Shown here piece after piece: positions 44,649 to 56,679 of a stretch of 63,612 nt of DNA (the stretch's first letter is position 1; each line of letters begins with the position of its first letter). Location of the stretch: positions 134,780-198,391 of the forward strand of contig NW_003210279.1 of the NCBI RefSeq assembly GCF_000006405.1. Direction: 5' to 3'. The notes beneath the pieces are model-generated. The model ran no database searches, was not told the DNA's origin, and saw only the letters and a program-made list of their open reading frames with translations. The DNA comes from Perkinsus marinus ATCC 50983. Lineage: Eukaryota > Perkinsozoa > Perkinsida > Perkinsidae. The translations under genes and the position numbers were made by a program.

Positions 44649-47600
44649 ATGGCTTCCCCTCACGTATCAATCTTCGAGCCTCTCATACTCCCGGCAGCAG
44701 ACTCAGAGGAATGGGGCCCTCATCAAATTGGTGGTTCAACCTCCGTCAGTGGAATCCCTGGTAGGAAGGGGTATCTTGTGGTTGAGCGGGGAAGATACAG
44801 AATAGGCCCACCTCTGACCCTCAGGTGATCTCATCTCTCTGGTCGATGGTTACCGCAATGTTCGAGTATGTGACTTTTCCCAACAAGGAAAGCGCATCCG
44901 AGACATGCAGGCCGCCCAGGGCCACAATCGAGGTCGGGTCAGTGCCACTCCCAGCGAGGATGAGAAGGACAAGGGCTTCCAGCTGGTCGATACCTCCTCA
45001 GCCCCACGGAAGCATCATGTGAATAAGTACAGCCCCTTCCGACCCTCTTCGGCTATTTTACGGTTTTTCTATCAAAAAGGTACAGCCAGCCCCGGTGGCA
45101 AGACCACCGCAATAACCGCTACCAACAGCAGCATCAGCGCGATGGACGGTATCAGAAGGGCGGCGGCGGGAAGTCCTGGGGTCCTGCTGCTGGTGGTCGT
45201 CGTCATCAGCAGCAGAGTGCCTACCAACAAGGTTGGGGACGAGGCCAAGGCGTCGCCAGGGGCATTAAAGAGTGGAGCGTTGCGCCCAATCCCGACTGGC
45301 AGGTGGGCCCTCACTCGATCATCTGGTATTACTCATCATCATCATCGTTGCAGCTCGTCCGAGAATTGCCATTCACCCTTCTGGCTAAGGCGCATGTTGA
45401 TCCTAAGAAGGTTGCCTATGAGGACCTTGTGTGGTGTGGCACTGGGCTGAAGGCTTATGAAAAGACCTACGACAGGGTGTCTCCCAAGCGTATGTACACC
45501 CAAGAGTAGTAGTTGGTCGCATTCGTGTTTTCCTATAGTTACCAAGTCATTGAAGCAGTACCCCGATATTGCTTTCTATAACGTCAGTACGGGTCAAGAT
45601 CCGGTCATTGAGCAGTTGTTGACCAACCAGCCTGTGGCGAAGGGACAGGACGTCACGGTTGCTTGCACTGATAACGTAATAAATTTTAGTAGGAAAAATA
45701 TATAACTCATATTTGTTGTTCTATATTGGGTGAAGTTTTCCTCCACTTGGGAATAATGATAATTTTTTTAACAAGTTGATAAAAATATGGTTGAACTTCT
45801 CGTAAATATTTATCGGAATTTCGCCCACGGTATGAAAAAAAATATATGACTTGAACTAATACCACAAAAAATCCTAGTAGGAAAAAATGTGTAGCCCGTA
45901 ATCTTTCTATAGTGGGTATAGTTTTCTCTGCTTAGGAGTTATAATAATATGTAAATGAGGTTAAAGTTTATTAGAAGACCATATGAATGTATGTCGTTGA
46001 TGTCATTATTATAAGCACTTTTAGGAGAGTATTACAGTATTAGGGATGATGTGACAGAATGATGGTATCGATAATGAAATCGGGTATGAAATATGAATAG
46101 TTTCAATTAGTGATGGAATTTATGTTCGTTTTCCTCAACTGAGCTCAGGAGTTTCCAAAAACAAATACTGATACCTCAAAACTTCCCGTAAAATTCTACA
46201 AAATTTTCATATTGTCGACCACACATGTGGTTGACCATGTGCATATTTCCCCCCACACCGATAAAGAGGTGAACTGATCTCAGGTTCTCTCCGTGATGAT
46301 GGCCGCTAACAGATCTGTGTACTCCTGGGATTTAGTCATTACTCGACTGGATAATACCATCCTTATCGACACTCGGGAGGGGTCCAATCTTGACATGCTC
46401 ACTGTCAATGAGACTAGTGAGTTCTGCTTGTGGTATGTAAGTGGACCTCATTTGTATCTTTCAGGTAGCGAACCTCCGGCGACTCATCCTGACGAGAGCG
46501 CTGAGGGGACGAAAACAGAGGCGTTTAACACTGTGTACAAGGTTGGGGAGGAGGCCACATGCATCAACCAGAACCTAACTGTGCAGGTCAGTGAGGGATT
46601 CGTGTTACTGGGTAGTGAGCTGATCTTAGATTTTTAAAGTATAAAAAAATATTATATTTGTTTATATATTTTGTTTATATGTTTTTGTTTATATTTGTTT
46701 TTGTTTTATTAAGTATTATATCATTTTCAGCTTCTCTCATCGTCCCTGCCCGAGAAGAGCAACGAGTATCCGAACCCCTTCGACCAGAGAGAAGACGATG
46801 AGGATGAGGAGGAGGAAGAAGAGGAGAAGGAGGAGCTTCTACCGCCCAGCAACGTAGCGTACAGGTAAGCCTAGTGTATATTTGGGTGACATTATGAGGT
46901 GTGGGAAAATATGCACATGGTCAACTGTATGTGTAGGTGACATTTGTGGAAATTTTGAGTGGCTTTTGTACACTCCTTTTTGAGTTTATGTGTGAGTATT
47001 ATAGTTAACAACGAAACTCATGGACTCAGCTGAGGGAAGCGAACATATATATTCCTCTAACTCTGTGCTGATATGTGCTGACATGAAACGGCGTGCAGGG
47101 CGTACAGGAGGATTCAGTTTCGAGACTTGCGAGCAATAGGGGCTCTAAGTTCGATCGAGTTCCCTTGAAAAATTCATCATTGGAGTTTCACGACCCGTTT
47201 TACGCGAAGTGGCGTAAAACTCGGTGAAAAACGCGATATTCCCGCTATGCAGTAGCCGTGAAATATGTTTTTCACTAGTGTTTTTCATATCACTAGGGGG
47301 TGAAACTCCATTGTTATCGTCAAGATTGATGATAGAATACTCGCATGCGACTTTTCCCGATCTTGCCAGGTACCGTAAGGTTGACCTTCCTCGTGTGCCC
47401 GAGGAGAGTAAGAGTTGTAACATATCGATGATCGTACGGACTGAGGTGGACGCCTATGTACCCCAAGGTGAAGGGCAGCAGCAGGAGCAGCAGCCTGTCT
47501 ATGCCAAGATACGTGCGCTCAACGAGTAGGTTACTGAAGCGGGTGTTGTCATCGAATGAATCTCTTATAGGATTCCCTCGACTCAGCAGCAGAAGCAACC

Positions 47601-49195
47601 TTGGAGGTCGTCGTTGGAATCCCAGAAGGGAGCGGTCCTTGCGACTGAGGTATGCTATTCATGGGGGGTATAAGAAGCATAAGTAAATTGGAAAATTTAG
47701 TGTTTTACGCTAAGTAGTGTCTCGGGCTGGAAGTTTAACAATGTTTATCAGATATAGATGATATACCTATAAAAGCTAGATTAGGTGAATATATAATTAA
47801 TGCACATCGTGAAACACTTCGCTCCGCTGTGCTGGAGACGAGACGACTCCAACATGAAATGTATGGATTTGAGACGTGGCCTTCCTATTCATCTGTTGAG
47901 TACCATGTCTATGAACTCTCCTCTTGAGTGGCATAACAAGAATATGTGGCATCCTGAATGCCGCATTGACCAGTGAGGAAATTATGCGAATAGATGGTAT
48001 GTGAAGAAGTTTCAACCGTTATACGCGACTCGGTGAAAAACGCCATATTTGCGATGAAAAGCAGTGGTCGTGAAATATGTTTCTCACTAGTGTTATTCAT
48101 ATCACTAGGGTGAAAGTTCATTGTATAGCATGTAATTTTTTGGGCTTAGCTACACTGTACAGTGCGGCTCAATTTTATGTGGAAAAATGTGTGTTTATCC
48201 TCGAAGATTGATGAGAATCGATCTGGAAATATATTGCATATTTGGTGACAGTGCTGTGGTGTGATATGAGTAACCTTCGGAGGTGATGATAGCGACAAGT
48301 TGTACTGATATTAATCCCGGAATAGGTGCAGATCGGCACTGACTGTATTATGATTGTATTTTATGAATACACTACGCTGCTGAGTTTACTAAGTTACCAC
48401 TACAGCTTGAAGTTTGGCGTCATCATGTATAGGTGCACAACAACGCCTTCAAGTTGGGTCGTTGGGTTGCCAGTGCCCTTCTGGCGGGTACTAATGTTTT
48501 CAAGCTGGGATATGTCACCCGTGCTCGCATGAATGACCCTTTTCACCATTCTCTGCTGAGCGTCCAGACCTACAAAACTGAGGAGTTTGCTAAGCAAATA
48601 GGGTAGGGGGTTTTTGGTGAGTTGTGTAGAGTTGGAAGTAGTTCATTTCTTTAGGATGAACACCTCTAATGCATTCGGCATTGTTCAAGCTATTGTGGAC
48701 TTGGTGATGCAGTATAAGGCCCCTGGAGCGGAGGAAGAGGAGGAGGATGAGGACGGAGCATCGTCGTTTGCTGGGAAATTCCTGCTTCTTAAGGAGCCGT
48801 CCAAGAGCATGATCCGACTTTATGCGGTAATTATTCTGCTACTTTCTGTGTGTATTTTTGATAGTAGTCAAAATTTCCCTATCGATTAGTGATAGTATAA
48901 TTGTGTAGAAAATGACAATGATGAACGAATTTACGAGATTTATATACATACATTTTGAAGTTGGTTTTAGTTTGGGCATTGTCTTACTTTCGAATCGCTA
49001 GGCGGCTGCTGCGATTGCTTACATCTATACTCAATAGTGTTCTCGTCTGAGCTCATAGCCCCTATGTTGGCTATTGTAAACGGATATTATTTTATTACGG
49101 GAATTATTCAGGTACCATGGGAGGAGTTTGAGGAGTCGGATGAGGAGGAAGAGGAGGAATTGTCAGATGAAGAGGATGAGGAGGAAGAGTTGTAA
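44649..49195 (+). CDS. EIF3D: translation initiation factor eIF3 subunit D
   Basis: Subunit of the eIF3 complex that can bind the mRNA cap; acts in cytosolic translation initiation. Thirteen exons: 44649-44760, 44825-45026, 45080-45302, 45354-45489, 45539-45675, 46284-46416, 46465-46586, 46731-46864, 47370-47525, 47571-47649, 48433-48602, 48655-48826 and 49112-49195. All are GT-AG and close in phase (1,860 nt, 619 residues; human has 548). Landmarks: WGP near residue 23, DKGFQLVDT, an Arg/Gln/Gly-rich RNA-binding-like stretch (exon 3), DPVIEQLL, NRSVYSWDLVITR, LTVNETS, YPNPF before an acidic insert, SNVAYRYRKVDL, ESQKGAVLATEV, NNAFKLGRWVASALLAG, KLGYVTRARMND, SNAFGIVQAIVDLVMQY, KFLLLKEPSKSMIRLY and a Glu/Asp C-terminal tail. 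Extra length comes from acidic inserts. Introns 5, 8 and 10 carry family A or B elements. Confidence 0.96.
46111..46258 (-). repeat. family B element in eIF3d intron 5
   Basis: Starts GGAATTTATGTTCGTTTTCC and ends GCATATTTCCCCCCACACCG. It lies in intron 45676-46283, ending about 25 nt before the next exon. Confidence 0.85.
46896..47075 (+). repeat. family B element in eIF3d intron 8
   Basis: Starts GGTGTGGGAAAATATGCAC and ends AACATATATATTCCTCTAAC. It lies 32 nt after the splice donor of intron 46865-47369. Confidence 0.85.
47178..47313 (+). repeat. family A element in eIF3d intron 8
   Basis: CATTGGAGTTTCACGACCCG to GGGGTGAAACTCCATTG, 136 bp. It is the best preserved family A copy and shares this intron with a family B copy. 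Confidence 0.92.
48007..48122 (+). repeat. family A element in eIF3d intron 10
   Basis: Starts AAGTTTCAACCGTTATACG and ends ATCACTAGGGTGAAAGTTCA, in intron 47650-48432. Confidence 0.85.
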
Positions 49196-49463
49196 AAGCT
49201 GACTGCTGCCCAGGATTCTTCGAAAGGCGCGGTGACGATGTTGGTCAACTGTTTCTATCCAACGACATTACTAGTGTGTCGCGTTGTAGTACTGAGTAAA
49301 TCAATGCACGGTTTTGGTATGTATTTTGGTTAAGTATTGCCGAATTTAATCGACTAGCTGAGTAGAGGTGCATGGAGATATGGGTGGGATTGTCATCGGT
49401 GCAAGTGGACGAGACAGGAATCGTATACTGTACGTGTCCTATCAGATGTTGACTTCCCAGTAG

Positions 49464-49999
49464 ATGGCCCTCTTCTACCGAAGAGTGCTAGCCTCCAGGG
49501 GAGTACTCGATCAATCTAGCGCTCCTTGTGAACTCTACACAAACGGTCTCAGTCGTCATTAACATTGATTCATAAATGGATCTCTCTTGCTGTTTATCGT
49601 AATCGAAGTAGTGCGATGAGGGAGAGAGGGATACGGCTATAATCAAGTTTATCTTGCCGGAGGAACAAGGGGACATATTCGTAGATATTCGCATACCAAT
49701 AATTGGATGATTTATGCGTTCGTCTTGACTAACCACGTCGTAGATACTGAATTATCAGTCTACCCCCAGCGGGCACGAATGAATCATTTTCAGTTTACGG
49801 CGTGGCACTTCCAATGGCATTGTATTTCCGTCGAGCCCGTCTGATGGGAGCATCCAGTCGAGGGACCATCCTGGCTGCCATAGACAATCGAGTCGTAGAC
49901 GCTAAGTTCAAGCTCCTTGAGAGGAATCTCGCTAGAGCGGTGGACAGAACGACTGTACAGCGGACAAAGCAGCTGGCTGATGCGTACTTGGACGAGTAG
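49464..49999 (+). CDS. unidentified small spliced gene
   Basis: An ATG at 49464 opens a frame with an Arg-rich, mitochondrial-presequence-like start (MALFYRRVLASRGVL). A middle exon from about 49648 contains FILPEEQGDIFVDIRIPI. The last exon, behind the acceptor CATTTTCAG near 49796, holds about 67 codons (MALYFRRARLMGASSRGTIL ... TKQLADAYLDE) and ends in TAG at 49999. The first join is not resolved. Family not recognised; a small organellar protein is one possibility. Confidence 0.4.
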
Positions 50000-50877
50000 G
50001 ATGGTCCCCTGTGGGAACGTGTGGAATCGGCCTCAACGAAATGCCAAACCTCGAATGTGCTTGCGACACTTCAACACAAACATGCGATAGTGGCGCTCGC
50101 TATAGATTGCAGGATTCGACGTTTTCTAACATGATTTAGTTTCGCAATTGGGCACAGTTTTGCTTACATTCAGGTGTCAGCTTGCGACGCATTCAAATTG
50201 AAGTTGGGTGTTTTACTCGTCTCGAAGTTGGTATTGAATATTCCTGGAGAAAGTTTTCTAAATTTCATATTGAGAGTGTTTTTCCCAAACTCAAGTTGGC
50301 TAGATTTTAGTGCCTGATATTGAGGTTCCACCCTTGCGACTTTGGGTGCAAAATAGTGTGGTGCCTTCCCCTAGAAATTGCACGTTAACAAAATAGTGAC
50401 AAATCTGTATATCTGTCATATGGAGCGGTATGGATGTAGGTATGACCGGGTGTGTCGAACGAATGAGTCCAAGAGTATCCTCGCTAGAATTATACGAAGT
50501 TCACAAGAACGAGCGGAAGCTCTTTTTGAGAGAGCGGTTACTTTATACCAGTCTCTGCTACATCAGTGATACCAATCCCCGCGGTCTTGGGATCTATTGA
50601 GATTCCCCCTCAGAGTTGTCGAGCCGGAAGGCCTACACGCATGTGCCGTGTCCCTACTTGAGTATAGACGGCCAGAGTTGTATCCCTATGCAGTTGGTTT
50701 TGCTCGGAAGCTCGCGCTTCACCCAGTGTGCACCGCAGAGTTCGCAACGAAGTCGCCTTTCCAAGAGAGGCAATAACAGAAATCTTCCGAGTGCGTAAGA
50801 TTCACAACACATCTCCTACTTAGAGCTACTCAATATCATTATGCCACGTCGTTGGTCCTTCTGAAGCAGTCGGGCCA
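50000..50877. other. intergenic, no gene seen
   Basis: Short frames only. A 63-codon frame at 50378-50569 has no recognisable content and no splice support. Confidence 0.4.
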
Positions 50878-51571
50878 TTGGGACTTGGCAGAAGAGGTGC
50901 TCGCGCTGTGAGGTGTGTTGCTTTGCTGTATTCGATCGTCGTAGTTATTCGAAGAAGCACGCAAGTACGAGTGGAATTCGGAGTGTCCGATTGCATGGAC
51001 ATCAATCCTTCAAACGCCGGCGATATTCATCCCGGATCTGCGGCCTCCACAACCATGGTGGGACGAGAGGAAAGAATTGCCTATGAACGAGGTGTCATCT
51101 GTAGGGATCGAACTCGGGTCCTTCGGATTACCTCAGGCACTCTTAGAGAATCGGGCTATAATAGAGAAGGAACTGCGTGCTTCCCTTCGTGGTGTAATAC
51201 CATCTTTCTTTCAACTCTTCGTCGAATGGAAGTATAGGTGCGATGGACCATGCAAGATGTGCAGCCTATGCTCACGGACCCTGGTGGGAAATGGCAACAG
51301 TACCAGCTATACACAGAGCGAGCTACAACCGCATTTTCTGAGGTTAATCGAGTGAGATTGAGAGCGTATCATCAGAATGTTCTTGTAGTCCATTTTTCCC
51401 AAGACCTCCCACCGACTGGTCAAAGCATTGCCTGGAAGAACACGAGCGACTAAGAGTTTCCAAGGCCTACCTTATGTATCGTACAATAACGAGGAGATCA
51501 CAATTATTCGGATGACCCCCGGTGAGGATAATCCTCCACTTGTGTATGCTCGAAGGCGCTAAGGTACGAGA
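50878..51571 (+). CDS. unidentified spliced gene
   Basis: Three plus-strand frames follow one another in different phases with splice-like junctions: 50878-51237, 51077-51355 (containing SFGLPQALLENRAIIEKELR) and 51238-51453 (containing QQYQLYTERATTAFSEVNRV). A last stretch from about 51463 to the TAA at 51561 contains NNEEITIIRMTPGEDNPPLV. Composition is coding-like, but I do not recognise the protein or trust the exact joins. Confidence 0.35.
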
Positions 51572-52312
51572 GTGGTTCGCCACAATGGCGGTAGTAATGC
51601 ACGGTTGACCAGCATTATGGGCCTCATTGGATGCGAGGGCGTTTGGGTCGGCTGTGGTGATGATGAGAGAGAAATAAAAGCAGGCGAAGTCATCACTCTT
51701 GACGATAGTGAGTTTAATACTATCTCTCTATAGTGGGGGCAGTCGCGAAGCAAGAGATAACCGCGTGATGAGTGTAGTTGCGGAACACAATAGGAATAGA
51801 CTAGCCTCATAGCTGAGGGAGTAGGACTGAGGATCAATGAGTGGCGATAATATAAGGATTGATGTGTTTGGGTGTGTAGTGGGTCAAGACTCGTGTACTC
51901 CCGAGACGGTTGTTCGGATCAGACAGTGTAGGGTCCAATCGAAGAAGGCCATGGGATAGTAGTTTTCACGTCAGCTGCTATCCTGAATGTATAGTATTCA
52001 AATAGAGATACAACGATGCCGCTAGGTTGAGTATGTCAACGTTCTATGTTATTCTTGAGACGATGTTCCCGAGGGCTCTCCATTCAAATGTCAAGTGTGC
52101 TTAGGTGTTGATCATTGGTACCGCCATGAGGGAACTGAGGAGCATTGGCACATCCTCGTTGGAACGATGCATCCTGACCTAGTGGATAAGCCATGGATAT
52201 TCACAAAGTAGTATTTTCACTAGCGGTAGAGGTATGTTGCCTATCCTCAGTTGTTTCAATGGACATACAGAGTTCGAGAAGATCAGGCTTGATAAACTGC
52301 AGGAGTACAAGA
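51572..52312. other. upstream flank of repeat copy 1
   Basis: No firm gene. Just before the repeat, at about 52247-52312, an open plus-strand stretch (NGHTEFEKIRLDKLQEYKKM) looks coding and reads into the repeat, where it meets TGA. It is absent from the flank of copy 2. Confidence 0.4.
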
Positions 52313-55011
52313 AAATGGCCGACGCAATTGGGTGAAAAATCCAGCGCCTCTTTGGAGCTTTCCTGCCATCCCGCATCCACTCTAGTTACGAGTACCCCAT
52401 CAAAGGCCTGTGGGATCCCGAGCTTCGGAACATGTATCTACCAACGCCGGGTAAGTTTGAGAGCTTGGCTAGCTCATGAGATAAAACACGATTTCATGCC
52501 TGTTTCTGGAAACTAATCTTCGGACTTTGTACCAGTGAATGGTTGGATCCAAGGCGGGCTGTTCTCCACTATCTCTGATGACTAGGGCTTCGTGACGAAG
52601 GGGCGGAGCTCGCTCGCCCATCATGGGCCATTAAAATTCGTCAATCATTGACGAAGTTCATCAGGCGAACTAACGATGGGAAAATTTCGAGCCGATTGAC
52701 GGTCAATGGGCTTTGAATCCTTTTATCGAGTAACTTTTAGTAAAATTATTTTTCTCAACAACATCATTGGTCAAACATCCATGGTCAACATGGCTCTTCA
52801 CCAAGAGCTTCGCTTCCGAAAACAGCTGGGCTATTCGCAGGATTTCCAGCAGTGACGGGAGAGTCTTCCGTCACGACTTCCGTTCCGAGCTTGTCTGACG
52901 AGCTTTCGGGACCCATATCATTTGCTGGGCAACTTGATGAAGACCGGCCCATCTTCGAGTCGGAATTCGACTGTCGAATGCGTCGGTGACTAGCATGGTA
53001 AAGCTAGCGGTGTGACCGTCACACTGTGACGAACTATATATGGACATGAATTTCATAACTCTACACAGTGAAGTCGATAACTCAATTCGAAGGACCAAGC
53101 CGATCACAACTTGTGATAGGCCCAATCTTCCAAGTGATTCACAAGTTGTGTAATACAACTCGCTGGCAAGAAGCAGCTGTCAGTGAATCGTCGCACGCAA
53201 GTTGGGGACGCGCGAGATTATCGAACATTGATATTTCGGTTAGAAACACTCATAAAACTCGGGCTGGCCTGGGGGAACTTGACTCGTCGATGGCTGGATG
53301 ACCCCCTGCTGAGGACAACGACGAAATTCACCAGAGGCGTTCCTGAGTGATCGGTCTGTGTATATCTATATCTGATTCCCAAGAAAATCAGAGCCGGACC
53401 TCTGTGACTGGCCTTCATAGTTGACTTGAGCCGTACTCCGTGACTTGCCTTTATAGCTCACGCTTTCCACTGGACGACGTTAGCTCAATTAGCTACCATG
53501 CAGACAATGTATAACTGTGCTAAGCTTTTATAGCTACACATCGTCTGCGTGATTACATCACCCAGAATTTACGGAGGTACGATTCGTTTACAGAGTTCAT
53601 ACATTGTATACGACACGCTCAGTTTTACCCTTTGAAACTCCGATCCGTGTTTCCAACAGTGTTGGTCCAACTCGGTGACACCGTGTAGTATGACATAATC
53701 CGTCTCAGTTGCTCGAGCCCTCTGTCCGAACCTAACGTGAGTGTCACCTCGTAAAAGAGGTCTACAAGCATCAATTATATCAAACTGTGTTTGACACACA
53801 CGTTTATGATGAGGAATCGCCGAGAAACTCTCTTACTGAAACTAAGTCGCTGTGGCGCTGGTCGTCTAAAATCGACGGTTGGCTATCGAACGACCTGTGC
53901 TTCCCTACTTGAATACCGTAGAATAACATGTCAGCTCGTAAGTTATGAGTCGTAATAGTGTGACGACCTCAGTTTGGACTATGCACCACCCGCATCGCTA
54001 TCTCATAATAACTTCAGAACATTCAAGAATTAGAATCTACCTCATAATTACGGGCACACCCTCAGGGTAGCTAGCCCTAGTGGGCTGCGAATCATAATTT
54101 GTTATTTGTTGTGCTTCTCAGGCGGATCGTCGCTGGACTCTTGGCAACACTTCACAAGATGCTCTTTTCGACCTATAATCGATGAATCAAGGGCCTTGAT
54201 TTAATTGCAAGCCTTGATTCAAGGCTTACAATTAAATCAGGTGAGCTTAAGATAAAATGTGAGACAAATCAGTAAATAGTCTTAACCTAACAAGAACACT
54301 TTGCGATGGCAACTACAGCATGTATTAGCAGTACAAGTCTGAGCAACTCCGAACGTGTGACGTCGTATTAGATTAGCTCCGAGAGGTTCAGATTTCTACT
54401 TGATACCTGGGGCAGATCGATTACGGCACGCAAAGTATACCTCATGTTTAGTAGCTTTGCATGCGAGCGCGTCGAGGACCAGTGCTCGCAGTGCAATCCT
54501 TGCCCTACTCTACATTACGCAGGCTTGTATGGTTACCCTATTAGGGTAACCCCCTAAGTTAGATGATAGAATCGAGCGACAAGCACTGGTAAACTTATGT
54601 CAAGTCATGTGTTGTAGTCTCAAGGCTTGTTCTAAACAGAAGCTGCGGAGCTAGCTAACCATTTCGGACAGCTAGCCTTTTAAATCGGCAACAAAATCAG
54701 CAACACAGGTATCAGAGGGGGGGGAGGGTGTTGACTCATCACTGCCAGCTAGTTCCGAAATTAAGTGGCTATCGATGACAGACTCTCGCGCAACTCAACA
54801 TCGCTACGTTCGCTATGATAAGCATTCGTATCAGATAATGACGGAATAGGCCAAAGATCAAGTACGTTAAATACTTGAAAGCTCCGGGCGGGAACAACCA
54901 GATACACGAACTTCTCCCGGAAAATATTCCCAGGAGCTCTCGAGATGCGAACTTCACACTAACCTTCACAGATCAGAATGAGATTCCCGACACGGCACAG
55001 ACATAAACTCG
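52313..55011. repeat. 2.7-kb direct repeat, copy 1
   Basis: Matches 60828-63612 base for base apart from scattered substitutions, small indels and one insertion of about 95 bp in copy 2. Contains a coding-like stretch (SYEYPIKGLWDPELRNMYLP, then a GTAAGT donor), a 95-codon minus frame at 52871-53158 and two strong palindromes (54206-54243 and 54531-54551). The gene content is not recognised. The right border in copy 1 is not visible because copy 2 runs off the window. Confidence 0.95.
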
Positions 55012-55303
55012 TGAGCCCCAGCCATTTAGCAATAAGTCTGATGGTGAGTACACGTGAGACAAGAGCTACTGGATAAACGGCGAAGCCTCATTAGATCGTA
55101 TGCCGATCGGTTCGACACATCAATATGGAATATGATCAGATCAGAACTGTCAAAATGTTTTCATGTTAGCACATGAATGGCTACTGAGCTGTAGCCAAGA
55201 GTACAAGGGGACTGGCCGAGTGAAATCCTGCAATGCGACTCATCATCGGCATCGGAGTCTCACTCGGTCCTTCCCGAACCAACTCATAAGGATAAACATT
55301 AGC

Positions 55304-55726
55304 TTAAACGGGGCATGGCCAAGCGCCTTTATCCTTATACAGAGCCGTAGAATTTCTTAGCTTCATGTACAAGTAGTCGAGTTTGGGGAACGTGAGGGAG
55401 GGATATAGGGAATCGTCGTTGAGTCTGCCCTTGGAGTCCTTCACAAGTCTGTGACACTCGCGACCCAGGAGAAAAACTCGAATATACCCCTCATCCATCT
55501 CCTTCTCTTTTGGGTCGAACTCATACACGCATGTGTAAACTTTCTTAGGTCCAAGAGGATCTTTCTGATGGGTGAGGAGAACATCGCCATTGACTGTGAA
55601 CTCTATTCTGATGACATACTCTCCATATTGTCCGGACTTATCGATGCACGGCCTGTAGACAGCTACATGACCACGAACGCCCATACCGTAGATGATCAGA
55701 CTGGTAATGAGATGCAGAACTCCCAT
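55304..55726 (-). CDS. small secreted protein, single exon
   Basis: 140-residue minus-strand frame starting at an ATG with a clear signal peptide (hydrophobic residues 3-15, MGVLHLITSLIIYGMG). The mature part is hydrophilic with scattered aromatic residues (YTCVYEFDPKEKEMDEGYIR) and three Cys. No family is recognised; lineage-specific secreted proteins of this size are common in parasitic alveolates. The overlapping plus frame 55451-55741 is a shadow. Confidence 0.6.
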   Translation of the reverse strand: MGVLHLITSLIIYGMGVRGHVAVYRPCIDKSGQYGEYVIRIEFTVNGDVLLTHQKDPLGPKKVYTCVYEFDPKEKEMDEGYIRVFLLGRECHRLVKDSKGRLNDDSLYPSLTFPKLDYLYMKLRNSTALYKDKGAWPCPV

Positions 55727-55740
55727 GTTACAGATAGTTA

Positions 55741-56679
55741 ACTGAGTGCCAAATTGAGTCCGAGAAGGTCACCATGATATGATTCACGACGGTTATCACA
55801 ACACAACTCGAACTTGAGCCAAGATATGGATACGGGGAGATTCTCGATACTTAACACGAACTGATTGCGCTGAGCCCACATGTTGTGTTCTAGCGTAAAA
55901 TATCCGTACGCATGCACAAGTCAGTGGCGTCACCTGTGCGAAAGTTTCACAGCGAAACCTACCATACTGTAATTTTTAATGGTTATGATCTTGAACTGAT
56001 TATTCTAGGTAATGGAGAGAAAACCTCATCTCAGCAACTTATGCTGGCCCATCATCATCAAGATCAAGAGTCTCAATCGTACCGGGTTCATCATCCCATT
56101 CAACGTCAACCCGACCCGAGACACGCATATCACGTACCGTTCCATGAACACTCCACGTCACGTCACGTCACCAAGTCACGTGATCGGCCATAACCATAAA
56201 CTCGACTTTTCTACGAACTACCTTTTCCAACCTTTTACAGTCCTACTTGTGCCATGACTGTCAGAGCTGACGATGGCCACAGCTCAACACATAGAGGTGG
56301 AAAATTTCCGCTCCTATGTGTTGAAATGGTATACATGCGGTTCAGTTGACTCTTGACTTGGTTTGGCAATGGAAGACCTAATTATAAGACAGATTGCTGT
56401 GTATCATGTTTCGACATTGCTTCTGGCGTATCGCGTGTTGTTTATTATCTTCTAGCGTGTCGAAATATCATGAATATATGTAAGTGCAACTTGCACTATG
56501 CAAGGTAGGTCGCAGGTTCGAATCACAGACAATTTTTTAACCTTCACGTTCATTTCGAAAATCGAGTGCTGTCCCCTCCCAACTTGAGAGTCCCAAGCAA
56601 TACGTATATAATTCATATCAGTAATATACAAAAAAAGTTGCAAGCCGAAACTAGCTGAAGTTGACTGGAAATCTAGGAT
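55741..56679. other. intergenic, no gene seen
   Basis: Plus frames at 55912-56193 and 56012-56257 lack coding character. A tRNA B-box-like GCAGGTTCGAATCAC near 56511 has no supporting cloverleaf. Confidence 0.4.

Noticed and set aside
51095-51135. tRNA-like GGATCGAACTCGGGTCC on the minus strand
   Set aside because: Only a T-arm-like stretch; no cloverleaf. It lies inside a coding-like stretch.
56465-56535. tRNA-like B box (GGTTCGAATC) and a small stem-loop
   Set aside because: No D-arm or acceptor stem could be formed.
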